64,000 bases of DNA from Anaerolineae bacterium (GTDB lineage Bacteria; Chloroflexota; Anaerolineae; Aggregatilineales; J027): positions 1 to 64,000 of the forward strand of contig WBUL01000014.1 of the NCBI GenBank assembly GCA_008933735.1, read 5' to 3'. Positions within the stretch are counted from its first letter, which is position 1; each line of letters opens with the position of its first letter. The notes under the pieces were generated by a model. The model saw only the letters and a program-made list of their open reading frames with translations. It was not told the DNA's origin and ran no database searches. Below, in pieces: positions 1 through 9,828 of this stretch. The position numbers and the translations under genes are program-made.

Positions 1-348
1 AAACAAGGCACGTTTGAGGAGCAGCCGCTGCTTTTCCCTGATTTTTTCAGGGGACTGTCTGGCTTCTCTGGTCAGCAGCGACACCCCGATCCCCGCCAGC
101 ATGACAAAAGTCGCGGCTGCCCGCCCCCAGAGCGGTGCCAGCAGCGATGCGGTAAATCCGTCCCCAACAGAATCTCGCGCCAGAGTAACCCAGAAATTGA
201 TGATCATCATGCCAAAAATGGCAGCAGCACGCGCCACATCGTAACCGACAATACGGCTTGACAGGCGTTCGGTCACTCGTGCCGCTGCTTTATCTGAGAG
301 GGTACTATGTTCGATGATTGCTAATTCTTCGTTTGCCAATTCATGCAC
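1..348 (-). CDS. DUF418/HGSNAT-like membrane protein, N-terminal part (runs off window)
   Basis: Reverse-strand reading from GTG at 348: VHELANEELAIIEHSTLSDKAAARVTERLSSRIVGYDVARAAAIFGMMIINFWVTLARDSVGDGFTASLLAPLWGRAAATFVMLAGIGVSLL; open to the window edge. The plus-strand ORF 14..244 is its antisense. Confidence 0.65.
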   Translation of the reverse strand, partial: MHELANEELAIIEHSTLSDKAAARVTERLSSRIVGYDVARAAAIFGMMIINFWVTLARDSVGDGFTASLLAPLWGRAAATFVMLAGIGVSLLTREARQSPEKIREKQRLLLKRALF

Positions 349-353
349 CTTCC

Positions 354-830
354 TTACTGGGTCAATAATTCGCGTCCACTGGCTTGCCAGGCACTCATCC
401 CGCCGGGGACGTCCCACAGTTGTGTATAGCCTAGCTCAACAAGTTGGCGGCTGGCTTGTTCACTCATATTGCCGGAGCGGCAGTACAGGATAATAGAAGC
501 ATTTTTGTCTGGCAAAGCAGTCGTTAGCGCATCCAGGTCATTAAAGGGAATATGGGCATCCGTGCCCTGAACTTCTCCGTCATACGGAATATGAACGTTG
601 ATGATCGTGTATTGATCCGGCTGGGTATCCAAAATGCTGGCAAATTCCTCAATGGTAAGGGTCTGATAAACACCCTGCGTATTTAGCGACTCGGTGGTGT
701 GTACCATACCCGGCATATTCGTGTTATCCATGCGAGGGGTCTCGTCCGTCTCCGAGAAGGACAGACTGATAAGAATTACGCCAACCATAACAACCAAAAA
801 TAGCAGCAATCCGGCATAGCGTGCTTTCAT
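354..830 (-). CDS. Rhodanese-like domain protein with N-terminal membrane anchor
   Basis: Hydrophobic N-terminus MKARYAGLLLFLVVMVGVIL, then rhodanese-type IILYCRSGNMSEQASRQLVELGYTQLWDVPGGMSAW with active-site Cys. Confidence 0.85.
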   Translation of the reverse strand: MKARYAGLLLFLVVMVGVILISLSFSETDETPRMDNTNMPGMVHTTESLNTQGVYQTLTIEEFASILDTQPDQYTIINVHIPYDGEVQGTDAHIPFNDLDALTTALPDKNASIILYCRSGNMSEQASRQLVELGYTQLWDVPGGMSAWQASGRELLTQ

Positions 831-941
831 GAGGGGGAATAATACCTCCGATAAAGTACCATGGGATTTTAACATCCTAACAGAAAATGATCGTCTTGCC
901 ATGCGCCAAAAAGCGCATTTGATCTTCCAGATTACACAGAA

Positions 942-986
942 CTACTGCTGCTTCTGACCACCGGATAGATCGGCTGGTCGATGATG
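942..986 (-). pseudogene. ABC ATPase signature-motif fragment
   Basis: Reverse-strand frame reads HHRPADLSGGQKQQ then TAG; this is the LSGGQ signature context without the rest of the ATPase. Confidence 0.6.
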
Positions 987-996
987 GGCCCGCTGT

Positions 997-1329
997 CTAA
1001 GTTCCAACATATCCAATTGTATCGCCGATCTCGACATTGCCACCGCCATATAAAACACCTGTTGCTTCCCGGACACCCGGTATCTGACGAACTTTTTCAA
1101 GAGTGGTGTCTGGCACAATCGAAGAACTCATATGCAGATTTTCGACACCACCCTGCATAAGCCACAATGAAGCGGGTTGCTTGCGAATATACAACACTGC
1201 ATGTTCTTCCGATCCTGCGAAAATGCCACTGATAACCAGTATCAACAGTATCGCTAAAGCCACACCCCCCGCGCTGATCGTCAACCGGGTTTTGTCATAA
1301 GTCAAATTGCTCCACGCAAGTTTCAGCAT
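997..1329 (-). pseudogene. Truncated FtsX/MacB-type ABC permease (N-terminal fragment)
   Basis: MLKLAWSNLTYDKTRLTISAGGVALAILLILVISGIFAGSEEHAVLYI is a typical permease start, but the ORF stops at 110 aa, just before the LSGGQ fragment. Confidence 0.7.
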
Positions 1330-1345
1330 TTCTTATGCCTTCTTA

Positions 1346-2430
1346 TCAGGAGGTGAAGACCTCGTTCGGGTCAAGTGCGATGATACGCCGGATGGGTAAT
1401 ACCGCCGCGATGAGTGCCATTATCAGGGCAGCCAGACCCGTCATTCCGATGATTTCGAGACGAAGGATAACGGTGAACTGTGGCATTAAGTCCATGATGA
1501 GCCTGCCTGCCAGGTATGCCAGCCCGACACCCAGCAGGAAACCTGACACAGTACGATACAGGGTTTCCAGCAGTGCCAGTTTTTGCAGCCAACTGCCGCT
1601 TGCTCCCACCGCCTTGAGCACGGCATATTCCCCTAGATGATCTGTCACCGCAATATACACGGTCAGTCCCATCACGGTTGTGCCAATAACAAAGCTAATG
1701 GCAATCACCCGTTTTAGCGGTGTGTCCAGCATCGCCGCGAGAACTTTACGATCTGCTTTCGCCATCTCCTCCGCGGTCAGGGCTTCTACTCCATCAATCT
1801 CGGCTTCGATGGTTTCTGCGATGCTGGTCATGTCTGCACCTTCGGGCAAACGCAGCAGATAAAAGCTGGCAATCCCCGGTAGTTGCAGGATGTCTTCGGC
1901 TGCTTTCTGAGAGACGAAAATATAGGGGCTCACCCAGGAAGAAGTCTCACGGGTTAAGCCCACCACGCGAAAATCGCGGTTGAGTATCCGGGTCGTGTCA
2001 CCCACGGTCAGGTTATTCCGGTGTGCCAGCCAGATGTCCAGCAAGATTTCATCATCACTTTCAACGCCGCGCCCCTCGGTGATATTCCAGGGACCGCCGA
2101 CACTTGTAACAGGGTCATAGCCTACCAGCAGCACAGGGGTCTTCATATCTGTATCCATGAAGATAATGCTGCTCACCAGAATGTGGGCTGTCTCGGCGGC
2201 ATTGGAAACGGCTGCAATCTCCCCATGTTCAGATGCTGGAATCGAAGAATTTGACGACAGCATACTCCGCACACCTGTCTGGACGAGGATCAGGTCAACA
2301 TCCATCCGCTGTACATAAGTGGTCAGGGTGGTATACATGCCTTCGCGCAAACCAAAAAGGAGCAGGATGAGCGCCAGAGTTGCGGCAATACCCAGTACAT
2401 TGAGAACGGTTTTGCTTGTCTCGTATAACA
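1346..2430 (-). CDS. FtsX-family ABC transporter permease, 5' end possibly damaged
   Basis: ORF 1346..2350 plus in-frame upstream LTRRNLLYETSKTVLNVLGIAATLALILLLFG (TM1) lacking an in-frame ATG/GTG/TTG before an upstream TGA. Confidence 0.65.
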
Positions 2431-2626
2431 GGTTGCGTCTTGTCAGGGTACATTCATCTCAAATACTTTTTCATCTATGCCGTTACTCATGAGGGTACAA
2501 CCTATTGGACAGCCAGACATGCGCTATTTTACGCGGTTTCAATACGCAAAAAATCGGTCAGGAAAGCCCTATCCTCCCAACCGATTGATTCTGCTTCATG
2601 CCGGATTTCAGATGCGGAGAGTTCCG

Positions 2627-2884
2627 TCAAACATCACTTTTCTGGGTTGCGCTTTTTAAATCCTGCACAATCTCGGTAAATTCCTCACGCGATATTTCCC
2701 CGCGTGCATAACGTTCGCTAGCAATATCCTGAGCGGAACGAGTTCCTGTCGGGTGTCCGGGACCGGCAGTGACAAACAATCCCCGCAGCACCCAGGTCGC
2801 CAGCAGTGCCAACCCACCCCAGAAGATGAACATCCACAGCAGCATCAGCCAGCCACCACTCCATACATCATGTCCATAGAACAT
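2627..2884 (-). CDS. SHOCT-domain small membrane protein
   Basis: One TM segment followed by SERYARGEISREEFTEIVQDLKSA (SHOCT motif). Confidence 0.8.
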   Translation of the reverse strand: MFYGHDVWSGGWLMLLWMFIFWGGLALLATWVLRGLFVTAGPGHPTGTRSAQDIASERYARGEISREEFTEIVQDLKSATQKSDV

Positions 2885-3042
2885 CTTTATATCTCCCTGT
2901 GTCTACGATTATTCCTTATGATATAGAGAGTTATTGAAGCCTCTATATCGCTTCCATTAAGATTCGATGAAGTTCTCCGTATACAAGCCCAAAAAGATAA
3001 AGGGCTATACGCCTCTTATCTACTCGTGGAAGCTCAATCAGC

Positions 3043-5490
3043 TTATTCAGTGACATTCACAATCATCATCATGCCGCCGTCGCTGCCGTCAGCATTGGTG
3101 GTGTGGTGGGGTATATGACAGTGCAGCATCCACCTGCCGGGTTCAGTGGCGATGAACTCAATATCAAAGCGCTGTCCTGGTGCAACATTTATCGTATCCA
3201 TACTCAACTGCTGGTCTTCGGGAATGGGAAAGCCGTCAACTGCGACAACCTTGAAAGGAACTCCATGCAGATGGATTGGGTGGGTAAATTGTCCAATACC
3301 ATACAAGCGGATACGCACCCGTTCTCCCTGCTTGACTTCAAGTGTGTCGGTTGCCGGAAAAGCCTTACCGTTAAAGGTAAAAAAGTTGGGTTCCATACCC
3401 GCCATTGGCATCGCAGCGTAGGTCATGCCATTCTCTACCCGCCATTCCGAAAGCATAATGGATACATCGACATCAGGTTGTGTAGTGTTTTCGGCAGGAT
3501 CAATAATGAATGGGGCATAGAGGCCCAGTGCAATCTGAGTATCACTATTGAAGTGTGGGTGGTACATGAAAGTTCCGGCAGGTTTGGCAACGAATTCATA
3601 GACAAAAGTCTCCCCAGGCTGGATAGGATCTTGTGTTACACCCGGTACACCATCCATCGCGTTGGGAACCTGAATGCCATGCCAGTGGATTGTTGTCGGT
3701 TCGGGGAGCTCATTGTTGAGGATGATACAAACAGGATCACCTTCAGTTACCCGGATCATGGGACCTGGAACTGTGCCATTATATGTCCATGCCGTCACCT
3801 GTACATTATTGGTGAGATGCCAGATCACAGGCCGAGCTGTTAGTTCAAAGACCTTCACCCCATCTTCCTCATGGAATTCCAGTGGCTGCCCACCGCGAGT
3901 TTCCGTTGCCAATGGAACACCTTCGCTGCTGATAGGCTCCATGCCATGTCCGCCACTGCCCGTACCTTCCATCTGGTGTCCTTGATCGGCTGCCGCGCCT
4001 TCCATTTCGGACATCATCATAGACGTCATATCCTGCAAGTCTTCCATCATGGACATCATCTCACCGGACATCTCCATCTCCATTATCATATCCATCATGC
4101 TCATCATCGCTTGCATCATGTTCTGCTGATCTTCACCGGAGGTCATCATGTCCATCATGCCCTGCATCTGCTGCATCATAGACATCATTTCGTCGGACAT
4201 TTCCATGCCCATCATCATATCCATCATCCCCTGCATCTGGGTCATCATTTCGCCGTCCCCTGGCATGTGACCCATACTGCTATGACCGGATGGAGCAGGA
4301 GTAGCGGTGGTGTCCTCGGCGGCGGGATGATGGGCATCATGGTCATCCGAGGCGGTATCCGGGCTGCTGTCGGATGAAAGTGCTAAAGCGATTTCTGTTG
4401 AGGGTGGTGCAGCAGGCGCTAATGGCGAGAAACTGATGCCATTCGGAGCCTCACCTGTTGGCACGGTGGCAATGACCTCCTGTTCGGCAATATTTACCAC
4501 AGAGATGGTGTTTTCGTATAGATTAGTGACATAAGCAAATTGACCGGACGGATCGACGACAACGCCATGCGCCCCATTGCCAGTTTCTACCGTCCCAACG
4601 AGGGAAAAAGATGCCACATCGACGATGGAAAGGGTTGTACCTGGATTATCGGGCGTTCCCTGATTTGCTACCAGGACATAGCGGTTATCAGGGGTAACGT
4701 AGACCTGCACGGGCCCGATCCCAACCTCGACTTTGCTCACGAGCGTCTGAGAAATCGTATCGACTTTCCCGAGAGCATTTTCAGCATTCAAGGAAACATA
4801 GACGAACGCGCCATCCGGTGAAAAGCCCACCTGAATAGGCTTTTCACCAACAGCAATGTCGGTGATTTTGATGTTAGTAGCGGTGTCGATCACACTCAAA
4901 GTCCCATCATTCACATTTGCCACATAGACCCGCTGCCCATCCGGGCTGGAGCGCAAGCCATGTGGATAGGTTCCCACAGGGATAGTTGCTAGCACCTCCA
5001 ACGACCCGGCATCAATCACGGTTAAACTGTTGTCTTCGCTGTTGGTCACATAGACCGTCTGGCTGTCCGGGGTAAGAATGACATGTGCAGGGTGATTTCC
5101 TGTTGGGACGGTTCCCATCACGATAAATGTGAGGGCATCAATTTTCACGGCTAGCGAGTCATGTCCACTGACGGCCCAGACACTTTTGCCATCCGGGGCA
5201 ACCTGAATATTATGGGGACCTTCGATTCCCGTCAAAGTGGTGATAACGGTGTTAGTGCCCGCATCCATCACGCTAAGGCTGTTACCCGCTTCGTTAGCGA
5301 CCCAGACCATGCCTTGCAGCACCGCCGGGCCATGATGTGCCGCGTGATCTGGAGTTGGTGTTGGATCAGATTGGAAAGGCGGCTGCCCCCTGTAAAAGGG
5401 TTCCGCCACCACCTGTGTGACGCCGTAGGCGGCCAGTGTGATAAAAACAACTGTCAGGCAGAGCAGAACTTTTATCATAGGTTTCTCCAT
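3043..5490 (-). CDS. YVTN beta-propeller / Met-rich linker / multicopper oxidase fusion
   Basis: Repeated YVTNSEDNSLTVIDAGSLEVLATIPVGTYPHG-type units; long MMDMMMGMEMSDEMMSMM linker; C-terminal Cu motifs HWHG, HPHF, HPIHLHG, HCHIPHH. Confidence 0.92.
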   Translation of the reverse strand: MEKPMIKVLLCLTVVFITLAAYGVTQVVAEPFYRGQPPFQSDPTPTPDHAAHHGPAVLQGMVWVANEAGNSLSVMDAGTNTVITTLTGIEGPHNIQVAPDGKSVWAVSGHDSLAVKIDALTFIVMGTVPTGNHPAHVILTPDSQTVYVTNSEDNSLTVIDAGSLEVLATIPVGTYPHGLRSSPDGQRVYVANVNDGTLSVIDTATNIKITDIAVGEKPIQVGFSPDGAFVYVSLNAENALGKVDTISQTLVSKVEVGIGPVQVYVTPDNRYVLVANQGTPDNPGTTLSIVDVASFSLVGTVETGNGAHGVVVDPSGQFAYVTNLYENTISVVNIAEQEVIATVPTGEAPNGISFSPLAPAAPPSTEIALALSSDSSPDTASDDHDAHHPAAEDTTATPAPSGHSSMGHMPGDGEMMTQMQGMMDMMMGMEMSDEMMSMMQQMQGMMDMMTSGEDQQNMMQAMMSMMDMIMEMEMSGEMMSMMEDLQDMTSMMMSEMEGAAADQGHQMEGTGSGGHGMEPISSEGVPLATETRGGQPLEFHEEDGVKVFELTARPVIWHLTNNVQVTAWTYNGTVPGPMIRVTEGDPVCIILNNELPEPTTIHWHGIQVPNAMDGVPGVTQDPIQPGETFVYEFVAKPAGTFMYHPHFNSDTQIALGLYAPFIIDPAENTTQPDVDVSIMLSEWRVENGMTYAAMPMAGMEPNFFTFNGKAFPATDTLEVKQGERVRIRLYGIGQFTHPIHLHGVPFKVVAVDGFPIPEDQQLSMDTINVAPGQRFDIEFIATEPGRWMLHCHIPHHTTNADGSDGGMMMIVNVTE

Positions 5491-5683
5491 CAGTATCGAT
5501 TACTCTGAAATTTATCTGAAAAATCGGCTCCTCCTCAATGCGCGATTCTGCGTATTCCCCAACAGCGATTTCACGCATAGGGACTGTTTTCTTGTCCGAT
5601 ACACTTGGAAGTAATGGTGGACAGGGGAGAAGACATGACGAAGTTCATCCGCCCTTTTACATCCTTCCAAAGGAGCATTCAAT

Positions 5684-6138
5684 ATGAACAGAAGACGCAA
5701 AGTGCGGCACGGAGTGAAATCTCGGCAGGTAAAATTAAACCATAAATATTTCTGGTTTGGCAGATTCGCTGCGGTCATTGTGGCTGCGCTGGGTATTGTT
5801 TTATTTACCCGCGACGATAGTACTCCCGACGACTTTGTGCCGCAGGTGATTGGTGCACCGCGCGTTGCAGTCGCGCAGGACACCTTTGATTACGGCGATA
5901 TAAGACTGGGCACAACGATTGAAACGGTATTCAAGGTGCAGAACGTTGGTGACAAAAGCCTGACAATTTTGGATGCCCCTCAGGTGGAAGTCTAGGAGGG
6001 GTGCTGACCGAAATCAAGCTGCTCTTCATGATGCATGAAGGGATGGATGGAAAGCATCGGTTTCGCATTCGGCTGCGGACAAATGATCCGATTGAGCCTG
6101 TCAAAGCGCTGACCAGTGTATCAAACCGGGTTCCATAA
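5684..6138 (+). pseudogene. DUF1573-type protein, interrupted by stops and a frameshift
   Basis: PRVAVAQDTFDYGDIRLGTTIETVFKVQNVGDKSLTILDAPQVEV then TAG-EGC-TGA; the C-terminal half EIKLLFMMHEGMDGKHRFRIRLRTNDPIEPVKALTSVSNRVP continues in another frame to TAA at 6138. Confidence 0.75.
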
Positions 6139-6222
6139 CTGCGACGCGGCTAACAGATCGGCCTGCTGACGTTCCTGACCCTCTTGGGGGGCTTTTACTA
6201 ATCCAGCATCGAGGTGTGGTTA

Positions 6223-7878
6223 TCAGGGAATTGGGCAGCGGATAGTAACCTTTGTTCCCTTCCCCGGCGCTGACTGAACATGAAGGTGTGCGCCAACAAG
6301 TGAAGCTCGTTCATACATGCCCATAATGCCGAAATGCCTTTGCCCACCTTCGGTCAGCTCGATGGCATGGCGGGGCGCCACAAAACCTCGCCCGTTATCC
6401 CGCACCGATACCATAATTTGATGATCATCAAACTGAACCGTGAGCCATATTTGGGTCGCCTCACTATGTCGCCAGGCGTTGCTCAGGGCTTCCTGAGCGA
6501 TGCGATAGATTGCAATCTCGTTCTCCGGTGTCAGGCGCTGCGGGGACCCTGCTCTTTCAAACTCAACGCGCATCTGTTTGTCAGGGTCGAGATCGCGGGC
6601 CAGCATTTGCAGGGCCGGTGTTAATCCAAGCTCCTCAAGGTAGACCGGACGCAGGGCGCGTACCACACGGCGCAAATCATCGAGAGTCTGCGTAATCATA
6701 GAACGTGTTTCCGAAACAAGCTCGGCGGCTTCGGGCTGATCATTCAGGTAAGGAGCGATCATCTGCACCCGGTGATTGAGGGCAACCAGAGATTGCGATG
6801 TCTGATCATGGAGTTCGCGGGCGAGGCGGAGCCGTTCGTCTTCTTGAGCACTCGTGATGGCACTGATGTAGTTGTGCATCCCGGTCTGCGCTTTCTGCAT
6901 CCGCTGAACCATGTGTCTTAGGGTGGCTTGCAATCGCTGGATTTCCTCAATGCCTCCCACGGGTTGGTCAATGGCGGAGAAGTCGCCCCAGTCCAGGTTG
7001 GTTGCTTGATTTTCCAGCCGCTGCAATGGATAGACAATCCGCTGGATGCCAAACCACACGGCTATGAAAGCCAGCAGCAAACTCGGAACCAGCACCAGTG
7101 GAGCAGCTTGTGTGTAGCGCAGCAGCGGGCTGAATGTTTGCACCCATTGTTCTTCCTGCACCAGCGACCACTCGTTTATAGAAAGAGGAACGGTGGTTGC
7201 AATAACTTCCTCGCCCTTCTCGTTCCTGCGAAGCTCAAACGTGCCCCCGGTAGGCAGCGCTTCCCCACCCTGAAAATAAGAAACCACCTTGCCTACCTCC
7301 GAAGGGTCGCTGTGGTAGAGGATCCGCCCATCACCACCTATCAGATAGGTGGTATGTGCCGCTGAAGCGTGTAAGCTGGATAGAATATCGGGCACGCCAA
7401 GCGCCTGCAACGATACAATGCCCACGACCGTGATTTCATTTCCATCCGGGTCCGTAACCCAGATGGCTAGGCGAGTGTCATTTTGAAAGTTGGTTATCAA
7501 CGGGACAATGCCACTGTCTGCCTCATTCACCTTGAGGATTTGCCACAGGGCATTCCAATCTGTATCTTGTGAAGACGCATTCAACACATGACCCTCTTTT
7601 GTATAGCGAATTATACCGCCATCAAAGTAGGTATTAATCCAGTCAGGGATATTGCTGACAGACAATTCTCTGAGAGTCGACCAGCGCAAGTCAATTTGCT
7701 GATTAACGCTGGCTGCTGCTCCCCGAACAAGTTGTGTGTTATGGCTGGCGAGCATCTCGCGCATCGCAGATTGGTGAAGCGCCACACTGCCCAGCGCGAC
7801 GATCATTAGAAGTATGAGAAGCGGCAGCACAAGAAAGGCGACTAGCTGGAGAGGGAGGCTAGTTAGGTAAAGTTTCAT
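6223..7878 (-). CDS. Sensor histidine kinase (HisKA_3/NarX type with extracytoplasmic sensor and HAMP-like region)
   Basis: LARELHDQTSQSLVALNHRVQ H-box, HATPase IYRIAQEALSNAWRHSEA...DNGRGF; two TM segments. Likely start MKLYLTSL inside the 560 aa ORF. Confidence 0.9.
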   Translation of the reverse strand: MKLYLTSLPLQLVAFLVLPLLILLMIVALGSVALHQSAMREMLASHNTQLVRGAAASVNQQIDLRWSTLRELSVSNIPDWINTYFDGGIIRYTKEGHVLNASSQDTDWNALWQILKVNEADSGIVPLITNFQNDTRLAIWVTDPDGNEITVVGIVSLQALGVPDILSSLHASAAHTTYLIGGDGRILYHSDPSEVGKVVSYFQGGEALPTGGTFELRRNEKGEEVIATTVPLSINEWSLVQEEQWVQTFSPLLRYTQAAPLVLVPSLLLAFIAVWFGIQRIVYPLQRLENQATNLDWGDFSAIDQPVGGIEEIQRLQATLRHMVQRMQKAQTGMHNYISAITSAQEDERLRLARELHDQTSQSLVALNHRVQMIAPYLNDQPEAAELVSETRSMITQTLDDLRRVVRALRPVYLEELGLTPALQMLARDLDPDKQMRVEFERAGSPQRLTPENEIAIYRIAQEALSNAWRHSEATQIWLTVQFDDHQIMVSVRDNGRGFVAPRHAIELTEGGQRHFGIMGMYERASLVGAHLHVQSAPGKGTKVTIRCPIP

Positions 7879-8530
7879 CGATGTCTGGTAATTGCACCAG
7901 GCCAAGTCGCGCCGCTTTCACGACAGCTTCGGTGCGACTGGCAACTGCCAGTTTTTCAAAAATATGGCGGAAGTGCCCCTGAACGGTGCGGTCGCTGATG
8001 TTCAAGAGAACACCGATGGCTTTGTTGGTCAACCCTCGTGCGGCTGCTCGCAAGACTTCCAGCTCCCGCTCACTAAGCGGTTCGTAGGGTAGCGGTGGTT
8101 TATGAGAGGCAACGACCGCCCGCATCAGTTTGGGGACGATCTCCGGATCCATTACCGATTTCCCCTCATGAACCGCCTGTACGGCATCAACGATTTCTTC
8201 CATATCGGCAGTTTTGAGGACAAAGCCATTTACGCCAGCTTCGAGTGCAGCCATGATGAAAGGGTCATCGTCGAAAGCCGTCAGGATCAGTAAGCCAATT
8301 GGCAACCCCTGCGCCCGCACCCGTCGAGCGACCTCAATCCCGCTAAAATCTGGCATCTGGATATCAAGTACAGCCACATCGGGACGATATTCCTTGATAA
8401 TATCTAGCGCTTGTTCGCCATTTTCCGCCTCAGCGATGACTTCAATTCCGGCCTTGACAAGGATCTGCTGGATGCCATGCCGAACAACCAAATGATCGTC
8501 GGCTAAAATCACACGAATGGGTCCATCCAT
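7859..8530 (-). CDS. LuxR/NarL-family response regulator
   Basis: IRVILADDHLVVRHGIQQIL receiver and LSERELEVLRAAARGLTNKAIGVLLNISDRTVQGHFRHIFEKL HTH; overlaps the kinase start. Confidence 0.93.
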   Translation of the reverse strand: MDGPIRVILADDHLVVRHGIQQILVKAGIEVIAEAENGEQALDIIKEYRPDVAVLDIQMPDFSGIEVARRVRAQGLPIGLLILTAFDDDPFIMAALEAGVNGFVLKTADMEEIVDAVQAVHEGKSVMDPEIVPKLMRAVVASHKPPLPYEPLSERELEVLRAAARGLTNKAIGVLLNISDRTVQGHFRHIFEKLAVASRTEAVVKAARLGLVQLPDIDETLPN

Positions 8531-8703
8531 AAAAAGCTTCCTCAATAGGGTTCTATATTAGAATAGCACGTAATCGGTTTACCCGACTGCGCTATTTGGC
8601 GGGGTGTCCCCAGGCCGAATAGCGGCCTCAAGGTAGTCAAAACGCGCGACAACGGATGCGAAAAAATGCGGATTAAAATCACAAGGACTGCAAATTAAAC
8701 TGA

Positions 8704-9090
8704 ATGATAGGACAAGATGGAGAAACTGCTGTGGCGCATGAGATTGCATTATCACTCCCAAGTAACGAGGCTGCGAACCGGATGACGAAGCTCCTTCACA
8801 CTGCCGGATTCCGGGTCATCCAATCTTTTGATTTACGAGTTGCCCGGTCACTGCTCCATGACTGTGCCTGTCCGCATCACGGCACAACATCCTGCAACTG
8901 CGAGTATATCGTGCTGCTGGTATATCGTGGCAACAACCCACCGCTGACTCTGGTTATTCATGGATATGATGATTTCAGTTGGTGTCTGATTGCTGACAGT
9001 TCGAGTCAACCACTTGATCCACAATTTCCAGAGGTTGTCATCCAGATATTATCACCAGAGCGTCGTGTTCTGGCATTTGAGGCGAATTAA
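8704..9090 (+). CDS. Hypothetical protein with Cys/His cluster
   Basis: 128 aa ORF with ATG start; contains HDCACPHHGTTSCNCEYIVLLVYRG; no family assigned with confidence. Confidence 0.6.
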   Translation: MIGQDGETAVAHEIALSLPSNEAANRMTKLLHTAGFRVIQSFDLRVARSLLHDCACPHHGTTSCNCEYIVLLVYRGNNPPLTLVIHGYDDFSWCLIADSSSQPLDPQFPEVVIQILSPERRVLAFEAN

Positions 9091-9241
9091 TCGATGGCGA
9101 AGCCAATAAAAACGGAGGCAGGGCAAATCAAATATCAGAGGGACCAACAAAAATTTAACACAAACTTAATACAGCCTCAAAAAACACTTCAAATTCATAG
9201 TGCATGATGGAAGCATCGACTAATGAAGGGAAGGTAATACC

Positions 9242-9757
9242 ATGACACGTAATCAAAAGTTGTTTGGGATCGTCGCTGTCTTAATCGTTGTACTGGCATT
9301 GGGTGCTGTATCCACTTATGCTCAAGGGCCTTATCATGATGACATGCCTTTTGGAATGCACGGCAGCATGATGGGTAATGGGCATCATGGAATGATGCGA
9401 GGCGGTGGAATGATGGTGGGCAATAACACCATGTTTGCGCTGGCCGCCGAAACGCTCGGTTTAGAGCCTGAAGCCCTCTGGAATGAGCTGCGCTCCGGCA
9501 AGAACCTGTTGGATATCGCGCAGGAACAAGGTGTAGAAACCACTGATTTGCAGGCCGCGCTGCTATCTGGAATGCAAGAACACATGGCATATATGGTCGA
9601 AAATGGCTATCTCTCCCAGGAGGATGCAGACGAAATGCTGGCCTACATGACCGAAAATATAACGGAACACCTCAGCTACATGTTCGGCGGGGGTAGGATG
9701 AACTGGGACAGCACCTCACATCCTTGCTGGGAACACTTCCAATCTGATGAGGATTAG
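9242..9757 (+). CDS. Secreted Met/His-rich small protein (DUF2680-like)
   Basis: Signal peptide MTRNQKLFGIVAVLIVVLALGAVSTYAQ, then MHGSMMGNGHHGMMRGGGMMVG and a helical ALGLEPEALWNELRSGKNLLDIAQEQG region. Confidence 0.8.
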   Translation: MTRNQKLFGIVAVLIVVLALGAVSTYAQGPYHDDMPFGMHGSMMGNGHHGMMRGGGMMVGNNTMFALAAETLGLEPEALWNELRSGKNLLDIAQEQGVETTDLQAALLSGMQEHMAYMVENGYLSQEDADEMLAYMTENITEHLSYMFGGGRMNWDSTSHPCWEHFQSDED

Positions 9758-9782
9758 ATTCCTGGCCCGTAGAAAATTATCG

Positions 9783-9817
9783 GGGCGTGCCAACCACACG
9801 CCCTGTTTTATTTATTA
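9783..9817 (+). terminator. Rho-independent-type terminator
   Basis: GGGCGTG-CCAACCA-CACGCCC stem-loop followed by TGTTTTATTTATT, just after the 9242..9757 gene. Confidence 0.7.
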
Positions 9818-9828
9818 GGTAGAATGCC

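Noticed and set aside
3871-4377. His-rich plus-strand ORF (HHRHHFVGHFHAHHHIHHPLHLGHHF)
   Set aside because: It is the exact antisense of the Met-rich linker of the multicopper oxidase (ATG on one strand reads CAT on the other); no independent support.
5990-6010. Possible selenocysteine at EGC-TGA-P in the DUF1573-like gene
   Set aside because: A TAG four codons upstream and a frame change just downstream make decay far more likely than recoding.
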